From Streptomyces liliifuscus (GTDB lineage Bacteria; Actinomycetota; Actinomycetes; Streptomycetales; Streptomycetaceae), in the NCBI RefSeq assembly GCF_016598615.1, contig NZ_CP066831.1, positions 5,022,001 through 5,086,000 on the forward strand: a stretch of DNA of 64,000 nucleotides, read 5' to 3'. How positions within the stretch are numbered: position 1 is the stretch's first letter; the number at the start of each line of letters is the position of its first letter. Under the pieces are notes generated by a model, which saw only the letters and a list, made by a program, of their open reading frames with translations, was not told where the DNA came from and did not search any database. The translations under genes were made by a program, and so were the position numbers. Positions 52,212 through 60,147 of the stretch are shown in pieces.

Positions 52212-52802
52212 CTACTTGGCGGGCGGCGTCGTCTTCTTCGCGGTGGTCTTGCGGGCGGCCGGGGCCTTCTTGGCCACGGGCTTCTTCGCCGGGGCGGCCT
52301 CGGCCTTGGCCTCGGCGGGCTTCTCGGCCTTGACCTCGACCGGCTCCGGCTTCGGCTCGACGGCCACGGCCAGCTCCTCGATCTCCTCGGCCGCCTCGCC
52401 GCGCCAGGTCTTCACGGTCTGCTCGCCGCGCTCGGCGACCTTCTCGTACGTCTCGCGCGCCTTCACGGCGTACTCGGCGGCCACGCCGACGCTGCGGAGG
52501 GCGAAGTCCTGAGCCGTCTCACCGATCTTCTTCAGGTCGGTGTCCAGGGTCCCGATGAACTCGTTCACCTTGGTCTGAAGGGTCTCCTGCGCCTCCTTGG
52601 CGCGGGCGGTTGCCTTCTCCTGGACCTCGTTCGGGTCGATGCCGCGTACGGCGTCGATACGGGCCGGGGCCTCGGCACGCAGCTGCTCGACGATGCCGGG
52701 CACCTTCTTGGCCTGCTGAATGGCCAGGTCGGCGGTGCCGGCGGCGAAGTAGAGCGGGGTCGGGTCGCTGAAGGTCTTGCGCAGGTCGTCGGTGATGGCC
52801 AT
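52212..52802 (-). CDS. HbhA-like helical protein with Lys/Ala/Pro-rich tail
   Basis: A 196-residue protein. The first 135 residues are amphipathic helix (MAITDDLRKTFSDPTPLYFA, ARAKEAQETLQTKVNEFIG); the tail is Lys/Ala/Pro repeats (AKKPVAKKAPAARKTTAKKT) like the heparin-binding region of mycobacterial HbhA. In other actinomycetes such proteins are surface adhesins or lipid-associated. AGGA is nine bases before the ATG at 52802. It lies downstream of the XRE regulator. Confidence 0.8.
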   Translation of the reverse strand: MAITDDLRKTFSDPTPLYFAAGTADLAIQQAKKVPGIVEQLRAEAPARIDAVRGIDPNEVQEKATARAKEAQETLQTKVNEFIGTLDTDLKKIGETAQDFALRSVGVAAEYAVKARETYEKVAERGEQTVKTWRGEAAEEIEELAVAVEPKPEPVEVKAEKPAEAKAEAAPAKKPVAKKAPAARKTTAKKTTPPAK

Positions 52803-52940
52803 GGCGATGGTCCTCCCGGAATCGCTAGTGCTTGAAGCGTGAGGGTTTTTTGGTGCGGTACTCCGCCGCCGGCCGGGCCGTTCCATGCCGTGCCCGGCCG
52901 TGCCGTACCGGCAACGCCGTGCTTGTCATGACGTGCCCGG

Positions 52941-53525
52941 TCAGCTCGCGGAGGACTGCTGGTCGTGAGGGTCGTTCTTGTCGTGCTGGTCCTGCGGATC
53001 GTGCTGGTCGTGCGGGTCCTTCGGTGCGGCATCGCTGCCGTCGGCCGTGCGGGCCCTGTCAACGACGGTGTCCGGGCCATCCGTCACGTCCGTTACGCCG
53101 GTCGTGCCGGTCGCGTCCGGTGCGTCTGCCGCACCGGGGACGCCCAGAGCCTCCTCGACCGCCTTGATCTCGATCTCGAACCCGTTCTCCTTGCGGAAGG
53201 ACTCGTAGATCTGGAGCAGCACCTGCTTCTGCCGCTCGTTGAGCGTCGGGTCGGCGAGGATGACGGCACGCGTCTCCACCTCGTCCCGGTCGCGCTCGGC
53301 GTCGAGGATCCCGGCACGGACGTACAGCGTCTCGGCGGAGATCCGCAGGGCCTTGGCGACCTGCTGCAACACCTCCGCGCTCGGCTTGCGCAGCCCGCGC
53401 TCGATCTGGCTCAGATACGGATTGGACACCCCGGCGGCCTCGGCGAGCTGCCGCAGGGACAGCTGCGCGTTGCGCCGCTGTTCACGCAGATACTCACCAA
53501 GATTGCCGACGTTGAGCGATGCCAT
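52941..53525 (-). CDS. XRE-family helix-turn-helix regulator
   Basis: A 194-residue DNA-binding protein. The HTH spans LGEYLREQRRNAQLSLRQLA and AGVSNPYLSQIERGLRKPSA, followed by a helical part (ILADPTLNERQKQVLLQIYE). The C-terminal 65 residues are an Asp/His/Gln-rich tail with DPHDQ-like repeats. It is upstream of the HbhA-like gene and has a perfect palindrome in its own promoter, suggesting autoregulation. Confidence 0.87.
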   Translation of the reverse strand: MASLNVGNLGEYLREQRRNAQLSLRQLAEAAGVSNPYLSQIERGLRKPSAEVLQQVAKALRISAETLYVRAGILDAERDRDEVETRAVILADPTLNERQKQVLLQIYESFRKENGFEIEIKAVEEALGVPGAADAPDATGTTGVTDVTDGPDTVVDRARTADGSDAAPKDPHDQHDPQDQHDKNDPHDQQSSAS

Positions 53526-53555
53526 GTCCCTACCCTGCACCACCCCCGCTAACTA

Positions 53556-53575
53556 TTGCAAGCACCTGCTTGCAA
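53556..53575. promoter_or_regulatory. Perfect palindrome upstream of the XRE gene
   Basis: TTGCAAGCACCTGCTTGCAA: nine-base arms around CC, 31 bp upstream of the start codon and next to a TAGTTA hexamer. A good candidate for an operator bound by the XRE protein. Confidence 0.6.
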
Positions 53576-53601
53576 AAGTGCGCCACGCCACTTGCGACTG
53601 A

Positions 53602-53830
53602 TCACTGAGCACTGAGGCTGGTCACTCGTTGCCCGTTCCCAGCGGAAGTGACCGAGTCGACGCCGCCGGAGCCCGCAGGGGTACCCGATTGTGCGGAGGG
53701 CGACTCCTTCGGAGCCCGGTCGGCGTTGATCGGGTCGGCGTGCTCGCGTAGGAGGCCGATCAGGGCGTCGCGCCTGCCGTCCGCCGGCTGGAGACGGTTG
53801 ATGAACACCACCGTGGCCGTGTTCTCTCCT
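53602..53830 (-). pseudogene. Remnant of an antibiotic biosynthesis monooxygenase (ABM) domain gene
   Basis: The frame encodes TATVVFINRLQPADGRRDAL, matching the N-terminus of ABM-fold monooxygenases, but there is no start codon before it and the homology ends after about 40 residues. It is directly downstream of the reductase gene on the same strand. Confidence 0.45.
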
Positions 53831-53841
53831 GGAGAGAATCT

Positions 53842-54459
53842 TCAGAGGGCCTCGGCGCCCAAGGCGATGTCGAAGCCGGCGCCGTTGCGTGCCAGGCCCA
53901 CCAGGAGGATGCCGGCCCATTCCAGGGCGTGGGCCATCTCGAGCCCTCCTGCGTCGAGGGGCCGCATGTCCAAGCTCTCCAGAAAAGCCGCGACACGTGC
54001 CTTCGCCTCGGCGCTGTCGCCTGCGAAGAACACGTCCAGGGGCCTGTCTTCGGCAAGGACGCCGCGGAGTATCGAATTGAATGCCTTCACGACGTGTGCG
54101 CCCTCGGGGGCAGCGGCGGCGATCTGCTCGGACACCGAGTTGCCCGGGGCAGTCACGAGTCCACTTACGTCGGCGTTGAACGGGTTGGTGATGTCGACGA
54201 GGATCTTGCCGGCCAGCGCATCGCCGTAGTGCGCGACCACTTCAACCGCGCTGGCGTACAGGACGGCCACGATGACGATGTCACCCGCCGGCCTTGCGCC
54301 GAACGTGCCGACGGTGGCTCCGTTGCCGATCCGGTCGGCGAGCGCCTGAGCCTTGGCGGTGTCGCGGCTCATGAGCTCGATCGTGTGGCCGTGCTTCGCC
54401 GCCCGGGTGCCGATGGCGGTGGCCATGTTGCCCGAGCCGATGATGCTGATGATGGTCAT
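53842..54459 (-). CDS. NADPH-dependent F420 reductase-like NAD(P)-binding protein
   Basis: A 205-residue Rossmann protein. The nucleotide motif is IISIIGSGNMATAIGTRAAKHG, with LVDITNPFN and the AHVVKAFNSI segment seen in F420:NADPH oxidoreductases and related reductases. The second nucleotide loop SRDTAK suggests NADPH. AAGGGAAC precedes the ATG. It is part of a small accessory group with the SDR and TetR genes. Confidence 0.83.
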   Translation of the reverse strand: MTIISIIGSGNMATAIGTRAAKHGHTIELMSRDTAKAQALADRIGNGATVGTFGARPAGDIVIVAVLYASAVEVVAHYGDALAGKILVDITNPFNADVSGLVTAPGNSVSEQIAAAAPEGAHVVKAFNSILRGVLAEDRPLDVFFAGDSAEAKARVAAFLESLDMRPLDAGGLEMAHALEWAGILLVGLARNGAGFDIALGAEAL

Positions 54460-54719
54460 GACGCGTGTTCCCTTGTTGTGTTGCGCATGGATCAGTTGGC
54501 CGTGGGGGGGCTTGCTGGCGTCCTGGCCCAGCGCCGAGCAGAGCTGCTGGGAGACGCTGTCGAGCGCGCCGGCCCTACCCGCGTCGCCGCGCCCAGCCGG
54601 ATGCGCGGTATCAACCTGGGCCGACTCGGGTACCCGCCGGCGCGGTGCGGCGCCGCGCCGGACCGCCAGGCCGGCGCCCGGCCTGCGCGGCGCGGCGCTG
54701 ACGCCCTCCAGCGACGCGC
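54460..54719. other. Gap between the reductase and SDR genes
   Basis: About 260 bp of very GC-rich DNA with no supported gene. Frames on both strands are open but lack domain similarity. Confidence 0.5.
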
Positions 54720-55454
54720 TCAGATCACTGTGGTGCCGCCGTCGGCGACCAGTTCCATGCCATTGACGTAGCTCGAGTCGTCCGAGGCGAGGAACAGCGC
54801 GACCGACGCGATCTCTTCGGGGCGGCCCATCTCCCTCCGCGGGATCACGGATTCGAACTGCGCCTTCATCTGCTCGTCCATCACCTCTTCCAGAATCGGC
54901 GTGGCGACCTGGCCGGGGGTCAGCACGTTCACCCGGATCCGCCTGTCCCTCAACTCGGACACCCACACCCGTGCGTAGGCGGGCAGTACGGCCTTGCTCG
55001 CCGCGTACACGCTCCAGTCGGGGTAGCCCCGGAGCGACGCGTTCGACCCGGTCATGAAGATCGAGCCTCCGTCGTTGAACAGGGGCAGCGCCTTCTGGAC
55101 CGTGAACAGCGTGCCGCGCGCGTTCAGCGAGAAGGCGGCATCGAACTGCTCCTCGGTGACCTCGCCGAGCCTGCCCTGCTCGCCCGTCCCGGCACTGGCC
55201 CACAACACGTCGACCGAGCCCTTTTCCCGCTTGACCGTCTCGAACAGACGGTCCAGATCAGCGAGGTCGGCCGAATCGCCCTGCACGCCGGTCACGTTCC
55301 GGCCGATCAGCTTGACGGCCTCGTCCAGCGCGTCCTTCCGCCGGCCCGAAATGAAGACGTGAGCTCCTTCATCGACGAACAACTTCGCACCGGCCAGCGC
55401 CATCCCACTTGTCGCGCCTGTGATCACCGCAACCTTGCCATCGAGCTTTCCCAC
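54720..55454 (-). CDS. SDR family oxidoreductase
   Basis: Short-chain dehydrogenase of about 244 residues. The catalytic YAASK tetrad part is WSVYAASKAVLPAYAR with Ser in FMTGSNASL; LNARGTLFTVQKA and the C-terminal YVNGMELVADGGTTV are standard. The cofactor motif is TGATSGMALAG, so the usual third glycine of TGxxxGxG is alanine. I chose the GTG at 55454 with GGAG five bases upstream; an ATG at 55469 is also possible. It diverges from a TetR gene across shared repeats. Confidence 0.87.
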   Translation of the reverse strand: MGKLDGKVAVITGATSGMALAGAKLFVDEGAHVFISGRRKDALDEAVKLIGRNVTGVQGDSADLADLDRLFETVKREKGSVDVLWASAGTGEQGRLGEVTEEQFDAAFSLNARGTLFTVQKALPLFNDGGSIFMTGSNASLRGYPDWSVYAASKAVLPAYARVWVSELRDRRIRVNVLTPGQVATPILEEVMDEQMKAQFESVIPRREMGRPEEIASVALFLASDDSSYVNGMELVADGGTTVI

Positions 55455-55484
55455 GACCACTCCATTCATATGCCGCGCCGACGT

Positions 55485-55556
55485 TATGTACACCGGTCTG
55501 CGTACTTAACGTAGCGAGCAGCCGCATGGGGCGCAAGCTATGTACACCGAGCCGTA
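55485..55556. promoter_or_regulatory. Candidate TetR operators between the SDR and tetR genes
   Basis: TATGTACACCG occurs twice (55485-55495 and 55539-55549). The first copy pairs with GTACTTA at 55502-55508 to form an imperfect palindrome, and the second is followed by GTAC at the same distance. These look like two operator sites for the divergent regulator. Confidence 0.55.
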
Positions 55557-55579
55557 CCGAAGCGGGCTACACTGAGGGG

Positions 55580-56188
55580 GTGACAGAGTTGGAGAAGGGG
55601 CCGCGAGGCGTGCGCCGCGGCAGGGGCGCACGAGAGCGCATCGTCAGCGCGTCGCAACAGCTGTTCCGCGATCAAGGCATCAACTGCACCGGCATGGACC
55701 AGCTCTGCGCGGTGGCCGAGGTGTCCAAGCGCACGCTCTACCAGCACTTCACCGGCAAGGACGAGCTGATCGCCGAATGCCTACGCCGTTTCGACCCCGA
55801 CATCCTGCCCGAGGTGTTCGACCGCACCGACCTCACACCTCGCGAGCGACTCCTCGCCACGTTCGACGTGCACGCGCCCCTGTGCCCGTTCATCGCGGCG
55901 GCCGTCGAGATCCCCGACCCGGACCACCCGGCACGCGTGTACGCCCGCGACTACAAAAAGGCCTTCGCCACCCGGCTCACGGATGCCGCCCGCGAGGCCG
56001 GCGCCACCAACCCCGAACAGCTCGGCGAGCAACTGGCGCTGCTCCTGGACGGCGCCTCGGCCCGCAGCCGAGTCCTCAACACCGAAGCGTTCAGCACCGC
56101 CGCCGCGATCGCAGCCGTCCTCGTCGACAGCGCCATCCCCACGGCAGCGGCACAGGCACAGGCACAGGCCGGCGCAAGCGCTGTCTAA
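55580..56188 (+). CDS. TetR family transcriptional regulator
   Basis: A 202-residue repressor-like protein. The HTH is RERIVSASQQLFRDQGINCT and CAVAEVSKRTLYQHFTGKDE, with a helical ligand domain and an Ala/Gln tail (AAAQAQAQAGA). TACACT at 55568-55573 stands six bases before the GTG at 55580 (leaderless). It probably controls the divergent SDR gene. Confidence 0.88.
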   Translation: MTELEKGPRGVRRGRGARERIVSASQQLFRDQGINCTGMDQLCAVAEVSKRTLYQHFTGKDELIAECLRRFDPDILPEVFDRTDLTPRERLLATFDVHAPLCPFIAAAVEIPDPDHPARVYARDYKKAFATRLTDAAREAGATNPEQLGEQLALLLDGASARSRVLNTEAFSTAAAIAAVLVDSAIPTAAAQAQAQAGASAV

Positions 56189-56451
56189 CAGCACGGCCAG
56201 GATGACGAAGGCGCCGGCCGGGGTGGCGCCCCACGTTTCCGAGATCAGCGGTCCCAGCGGTCCCATCCCAAGTGAAGGACCCCGGATCAGGACCACAGCG
56301 GCAGATCGCTTCCGCTGAGAACGGACACCTGGTTGCCCGACCCGTCGACCAGAGTGCCCAAGGCCGAAAGCCAAAAAAGTGCCGGCCGACACGTCCATCG
56401 GGCGTGTCGGCCGGCATGGTCGCCGGGGCGGGGTACGGCCCCCGCGGGCGG
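56189..56451. other. Gap downstream of tetR with the gap terminator
   Basis: No supported gene. On the minus strand 56168-56280 there is weak resemblance to a transporter C-terminus (GPLISETWGATPAGAFVILA), too short to call. The hairpin at 56380 ends the GAPDH gene. Confidence 0.4.
56380..56416 (-). terminator. Rho-independent terminator of the GAPDH gene
   Basis: Perfect 14-bp stem (TGCCGGCCGACACG and its complement) with a nine-base loop; on the minus strand it is followed by CTTTTTTGG. Confidence 0.9.
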
Positions 56452-57450
56452 TCAGCGGGTGGTGAGGAGTTCGAGTGTGTCGATCACTCGGTTGGAGAAG
56501 CCCCACTCGTTGTCGTACCAGGCGACGACCTTGATGTGGCGGCCCTCGACGCGGGTGAGGGCCGAGTCGAAGATCGACGAGGCGGGGTTGCCCACGATGT
56601 CCGACGACACCAGCGGGTCCTCCGAGTACTCAAGGACGCCGGCGAGCGGTCCCTCCGCCGCCGTGCGGTAGGCCGCCAGGACGTCGTCGCGGGTCACGTC
56701 ACGGGCGACCGTCGTGTTGAGCTCGACGATCGAGCCCACCGGCACCGGTACGCGGATCGAGTCGCCCGACAGCTTGCCGTCGAGATTCGGCAGGACCAGG
56801 CCGATCGCCTTGGCGGCGCCGGTCGTGGTCGGCACGATGTTGACGCCGGCGGCCCGGGCGCGACGGGCGTCGCGGTGCGGACCGTCCTGGAGGTTCTGCT
56901 CCTGGGTGTAGGCGTGCACCGTCGTCATGAACCCGTGCTCGATGCCGGCGAGGTCGTCGAGCACCTTGGCCAGCGGGGCGAGCGCGTTGGTCGTGCAGGA
57001 GGCGTTCGAGACGATCGTGTGCACGGCCGGGTCGTACGCGTCGGTGTTGACCCCGAACGCGAGCGTGACGTCGGCGCCGTCCGACGGCGCGCTGACGAGC
57101 ACCTTGCGCGCGCCCGCGTCGAGGTGGGCCTGGGCGGCCTTGGCCGAGGTGAACCGGCCGGTGGCCTCCAGGACGATGTCGACGCCGAGTTCGGCCCACG
57201 GCAGCTGCGCCGGTTCGCGCTCGGCCAGCACCTTGATCCGACGGCCGTCGACGACGAGGACGTCCCCGTCCACGGTCACCGGGCGCCCGAGCCGGCCGGC
57301 CGTACTGTCGAAGGCGAGCAGCCTGGCGAGAGTGGCGGGCTCGGTGAGGTCGTTGACGGCGACGACCTCCAGGGCGCTGTCGCGCTCCAGCAGTGCGCGC
57401 AGCACATTGCGTCCGATGCGGCCGAATCCGTTGATGGCGATGCGAGTCAT
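56452..57450 (-). CDS. gap: Type I glyceraldehyde-3-phosphate dehydrogenase, probable second copy
   Basis: A 332-residue GAPDH. The NAD motif is INGFGRIGRNVLRALLE with Asp34 after VAVN (NAD preference), the catalytic Cys152 is in SNASCTTNALAP, and the partner His lies in TTVHAYTQ; YDNEWGFSNRVIDTLE closes the protein. It is not in a gap-pgk-tpi cluster, so it is probably not the main glycolytic copy. Streptomyces genomes often carry extra gap genes. Neighbours (TetR-SDR cassette, GlxA regulator) do not define a pathway. Confidence 0.92.
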   Translation of the reverse strand: MTRIAINGFGRIGRNVLRALLERDSALEVVAVNDLTEPATLARLLAFDSTAGRLGRPVTVDGDVLVVDGRRIKVLAEREPAQLPWAELGVDIVLEATGRFTSAKAAQAHLDAGARKVLVSAPSDGADVTLAFGVNTDAYDPAVHTIVSNASCTTNALAPLAKVLDDLAGIEHGFMTTVHAYTQEQNLQDGPHRDARRARAAGVNIVPTTTGAAKAIGLVLPNLDGKLSGDSIRVPVPVGSIVELNTTVARDVTRDDVLAAYRTAAEGPLAGVLEYSEDPLVSSDIVGNPASSIFDSALTRVEGRHIKVVAWYDNEWGFSNRVIDTLELLTTR

Positions 57451-57567
57451 GAGTGAGGTCCCTTCCCTTCGCCACCAGGCTCGCGCGCGGCCGACGCCGC
57501 TGACAGTGGCGGGATCGCCATGGTTCAAAAGGATCCCGCCAGACCGGAATGCCGTACGCGGGCCGGA

Positions 57568-58524
57568 CTACTCGCCCCGCGTGAACGTGCGCCGGTACTC
57601 GCTCGGTGTCGTCCCGAGGATCCGCTGGAAGTGCAGGCGCAGGTTCGCGCCGGTGCCGAGCCCGATGTCGGCGGCGATCTGTTCGACGCCGCGCTGCGAG
57701 CGCTCCAGCAGTTCGCGGGCCAGGTCGATCCGGGCACGCATCACCCACTGCATCGGCGTGTAGCCGGTCTCGTCGACGAACCGCCGGGAGAACGTACGCG
57801 GCGAGACCCCCGCCTGCCGCGCCAGTACGTCGAGGGTGAGGGGCTCGTCGAGCCGGTGCAGCGCCCACTCGCGGGTGGCGGCGAACCGCTCGCCGAGCGG
57901 CTCGGGGACGCTGCGCGGCACGTACTGGGCCTGGCCGCCGCTGCGGTAGGGGGCCGCGACCAGCCGCCGGGCCGCGTGGTTGGACGCGGCCACCCCGAGG
58001 TCGCCACGCAGGATGTGCAGGCACAGGTCGATGCCGGAGGCGGCGCCGGCCGAGGTGAGCACGCTGCCCTCGTCGACGAACAGGACGTTCTCGTCGACCC
58101 GGACGAGCGGATGCCTCGCCGCGAGCGCCCGCGTGTAGTGCCAGTGCGTCGTGGCGCGCCTGCCGTCGAGCAGGCCCGTGGCGGCGAGCGCGAAGGCGCC
58201 CGTCGAGATGGCGGCGAGCCGCGCGCCCCGCTCGTGGGCGGCGATCAGCGCCTCGACGACGGCCCGCGGCGGATCGTCGCGGTCCGGGTGCCGGTAACCG
58301 GGTACGAAGACGATGTCGGCCCAGGCCAGCGCGTCGAGGCCGTGGGCGACGGAGTACGCGAGACCGTCGCCGCCGGTCACGAGGCCGGGCGTCGCCCCGC
58401 ACACCCGCACCTCGTACGGCATGCTCGCGCGGGTCGTGAACACCTGCGCCGGAATTCCGACATCGAGCGGCTTCGCACCCTCCAGCACAAGGACGGCGAC
58501 GCGATGCAGGCGGGGTGCGGGCAC
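57568..58524 (-). CDS. GlxA family transcriptional regulator (DJ-1/PfpI plus AraC)
   Basis: A 318-residue regulator. The N-terminal DJ-1/PfpI-like domain (VLVLEGAKPLDVGIPAQVF, ISTGAFALAATGLLDGR) has Thr-Gly instead of the reactive Cys. The AraC helix-turn-helix is LTLDVLARQAGVSPRTFSRR and GVEQIAADIGLGTGANLRLH F. The GTG at 58524 follows TAACCT (58531-58536) by six bases (leaderless). Its target is unknown; the adjacent gap gene is a candidate. Confidence 0.87.
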   Translation of the reverse strand: MPAPRLHRVAVLVLEGAKPLDVGIPAQVFTTRASMPYEVRVCGATPGLVTGGDGLAYSVAHGLDALAWADIVFVPGYRHPDRDDPPRAVVEALIAAHERGARLAAISTGAFALAATGLLDGRRATTHWHYTRALAARHPLVRVDENVLFVDEGSVLTSAGAASGIDLCLHILRGDLGVAASNHAARRLVAAPYRSGGQAQYVPRSVPEPLGERFAATREWALHRLDEPLTLDVLARQAGVSPRTFSRRFVDETGYTPMQWVMRARIDLARELLERSQRGVEQIAADIGLGTGANLRLHFQRILGTTPSEYRRTFTRGE

Positions 58525-58569
58525 AGGAAGAGGTTACGCGGGGAGGCGGGGCGTGCCCTCGCTACGCCC

Positions 58570-58591
58570 CACCCGGCACCCGGCACCCGGC
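58570..58591. repeat. Short heptanucleotide repeat
   Basis: Three copies of CACCCGG in tandem, in the 150-bp gap between the GlxA regulator and the isochorismatase gene. Confidence 0.6.
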
Positions 58592-58676
58592 ACCCCGCAT
58601 CCCCCACCACCCCGCACCCCCCATCCCGCGCGGACAGGGCGGGCGCTCGCCGCGACCGGAGCGGATTCAGACCGGG

Positions 58677-59240
58677 TCAGGCCGGGTCAGGAACCGGCGG
58701 GGCGGTGAAGTCCACATCGGCCGCGGGCAGGACACGGATGCCGCGCGCCGGGAAACCGATGTGCCGGTAGATGGCGTTGTGGTGCATGACGGCCCGGTCG
58801 GAGGCGACGAACCCGTCCACGTCAGGGCGGGCAGAGGTGGTGTGCCCGTCGGCGACGAGCACGAGGTCGTACCCACGGCTGAGTGCCTGCCGCGCGGTCG
58901 TGTCCACGCAGAACTCGGTGGCGAACCCGGTCACGACCACCTCGGTGACGCCGAGTTCCGTGAGCAACGGGCCGAGGTCGCTGTCGAGAAAGGCGTCGGC
59001 GGAGCCCTTCCTGACCGTCTTCTCGCCCTCTCCGGGGGCCAGTTCGAGCACGATCTGCCATCCGTCCGTGCCGGGCTCCAGCCCCGGGCCGTCGTGCTGG
59101 ACCGTGATGACGGGCACGTCGGCCGCACGGGCACGTTCCCGGAGCAGGGCGATCGTGGTGACGGTCTCCTTCGGCCGGTGGGAGATGGCCACGGCGGCGT
59201 TCTGCATGTCGAGGACGAGGAGCGCGGGTACATGGGACAT
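58677..59240 (-). CDS. Isochorismatase family hydrolase
   Basis: A 187-residue cysteine hydrolase. The catalytic Asp is in LLVLDMQNAAV, Lys in KTVRKGSADAFLDSDL and Cys in VVTGFATEFCVDTTARQAL. Members include nicotinamidases and carbamoylases; the substrate is not set. TACGGT at 59247-59252 is six bases before the ATG (leaderless). Confidence 0.88.
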   Translation of the reverse strand: MSHVPALLVLDMQNAAVAISHRPKETVTTIALLRERARAADVPVITVQHDGPGLEPGTDGWQIVLELAPGEGEKTVRKGSADAFLDSDLGPLLTELGVTEVVVTGFATEFCVDTTARQALSRGYDLVLVADGHTTSARPDVDGFVASDRAVMHHNAIYRHIGFPARGIRVLPAADVDFTAPPVPDPA

Positions 59241-59394
59241 GAGGGCACCGTATTGGGGTGCGGACGGATGGGGAGGCGGTTTTCGCCGGAGGGCCGACAC
59301 CCCCGACCCTGTTCCGGCCGAGGTCGCCGAAGCCGTACCGGAATTCCGTAGTGCCGTTCCCGCGGCACGCCGCACAGCGCTAGCGTCGGATCCC

Positions 59395-59925
59395 ATGATC
59401 GTATGGCTCAACGGCACCCATGGCGCGGGCAAGACGACGACCAGTGCACTGGTGCAGCAACTGATCCCGGACTCACGGGTGTTCGACGCCGAGAAGGTCG
59501 GCGAGACACTCATGGACATCACGCCGGGGCTGCCCGGGCCCGGGACGGACAACTTCCAGCACTGGCCACCGTGGCGGCCGCTCGTGGTCGAGACCGCCCG
59601 CCGCGTACTCGACTACACCGGCGGCACCCTGGTGATGCCGATGACCGTGCTGGTCGAGGAGTACTGGCGCGAGATCAGCACGGGCCTCGCCCAACATGCC
59701 ATTCCCGTACGGCACTTCGTCCTCCACGCCGACCAGGACACCCTCCGCGGGCGCATCGCCGGCGACACTGTTCTCGGCCCCGACTCCCCGTTCCGTCTCA
59801 AGTATCTGGAGCCCTACGCCGAGGCGGCCCGCACGTGGTTGCACGACGAGGCCGAGGTCGTCGACACCACGCACCTCACGCCCGCCGAGGCCGCCCTGCG
59901 GATCGCGGAGGCCGTCAAGAGCTGA
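59395..59925 (+). CDS. Small P-loop ATPase/kinase-like protein
   Basis: A 176-residue protein with Walker A LNGTHGAGKTTTSALV and a lid-like RGRIAGDTVLG segment, resembling AAA_18/AAA_33 or chloramphenicol phosphotransferase-like small kinases. Substrate unknown. TAGCGT at 59381-59386 lies eight bases before the ATG. Confidence 0.83.
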   Translation: MIVWLNGTHGAGKTTTSALVQQLIPDSRVFDAEKVGETLMDITPGLPGPGTDNFQHWPPWRPLVVETARRVLDYTGGTLVMPMTVLVEEYWREISTGLAQHAIPVRHFVLHADQDTLRGRIAGDTVLGPDSPFRLKYLEPYAEAARTWLHDEAEVVDTTHLTPAEAALRIAEAVKS

Positions 59926-60147
59926 GGTCCGCCCACCCCGTTCCCGCCCCGACCCCGCAGGTCGTCGGGTACCCGAGCGCCGGCTTCGACTCGGGCTCGG
60001 TGACCTCGCTGGCGATTTCAGGACAACGGTCGCGGCGCCGATCGCCGCGGTCCCGGCGGGGAGGCCCGAGCAACTGTGCGGAAGTCCCGCCGCCTCGCCC
60101 TGGCGGAAAAGCACGGGGCGCACCTTCAACCTGGGGAACCATGAGGC

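Noticed and set aside
53842..55203. A 453-residue frame joining the reductase to sequence antisense to nothing known
   Set aside because: The reductase begins at the ATG at 54459 with a ribosome binding site; the upstream part is an out-of-frame reading of the SDR gene.
56168..56290. Short resemblance to the C-terminus of an MFS transporter
   Set aside because: Only about 25 residues, without start, stop context or further homology; too little to call a pseudogene.
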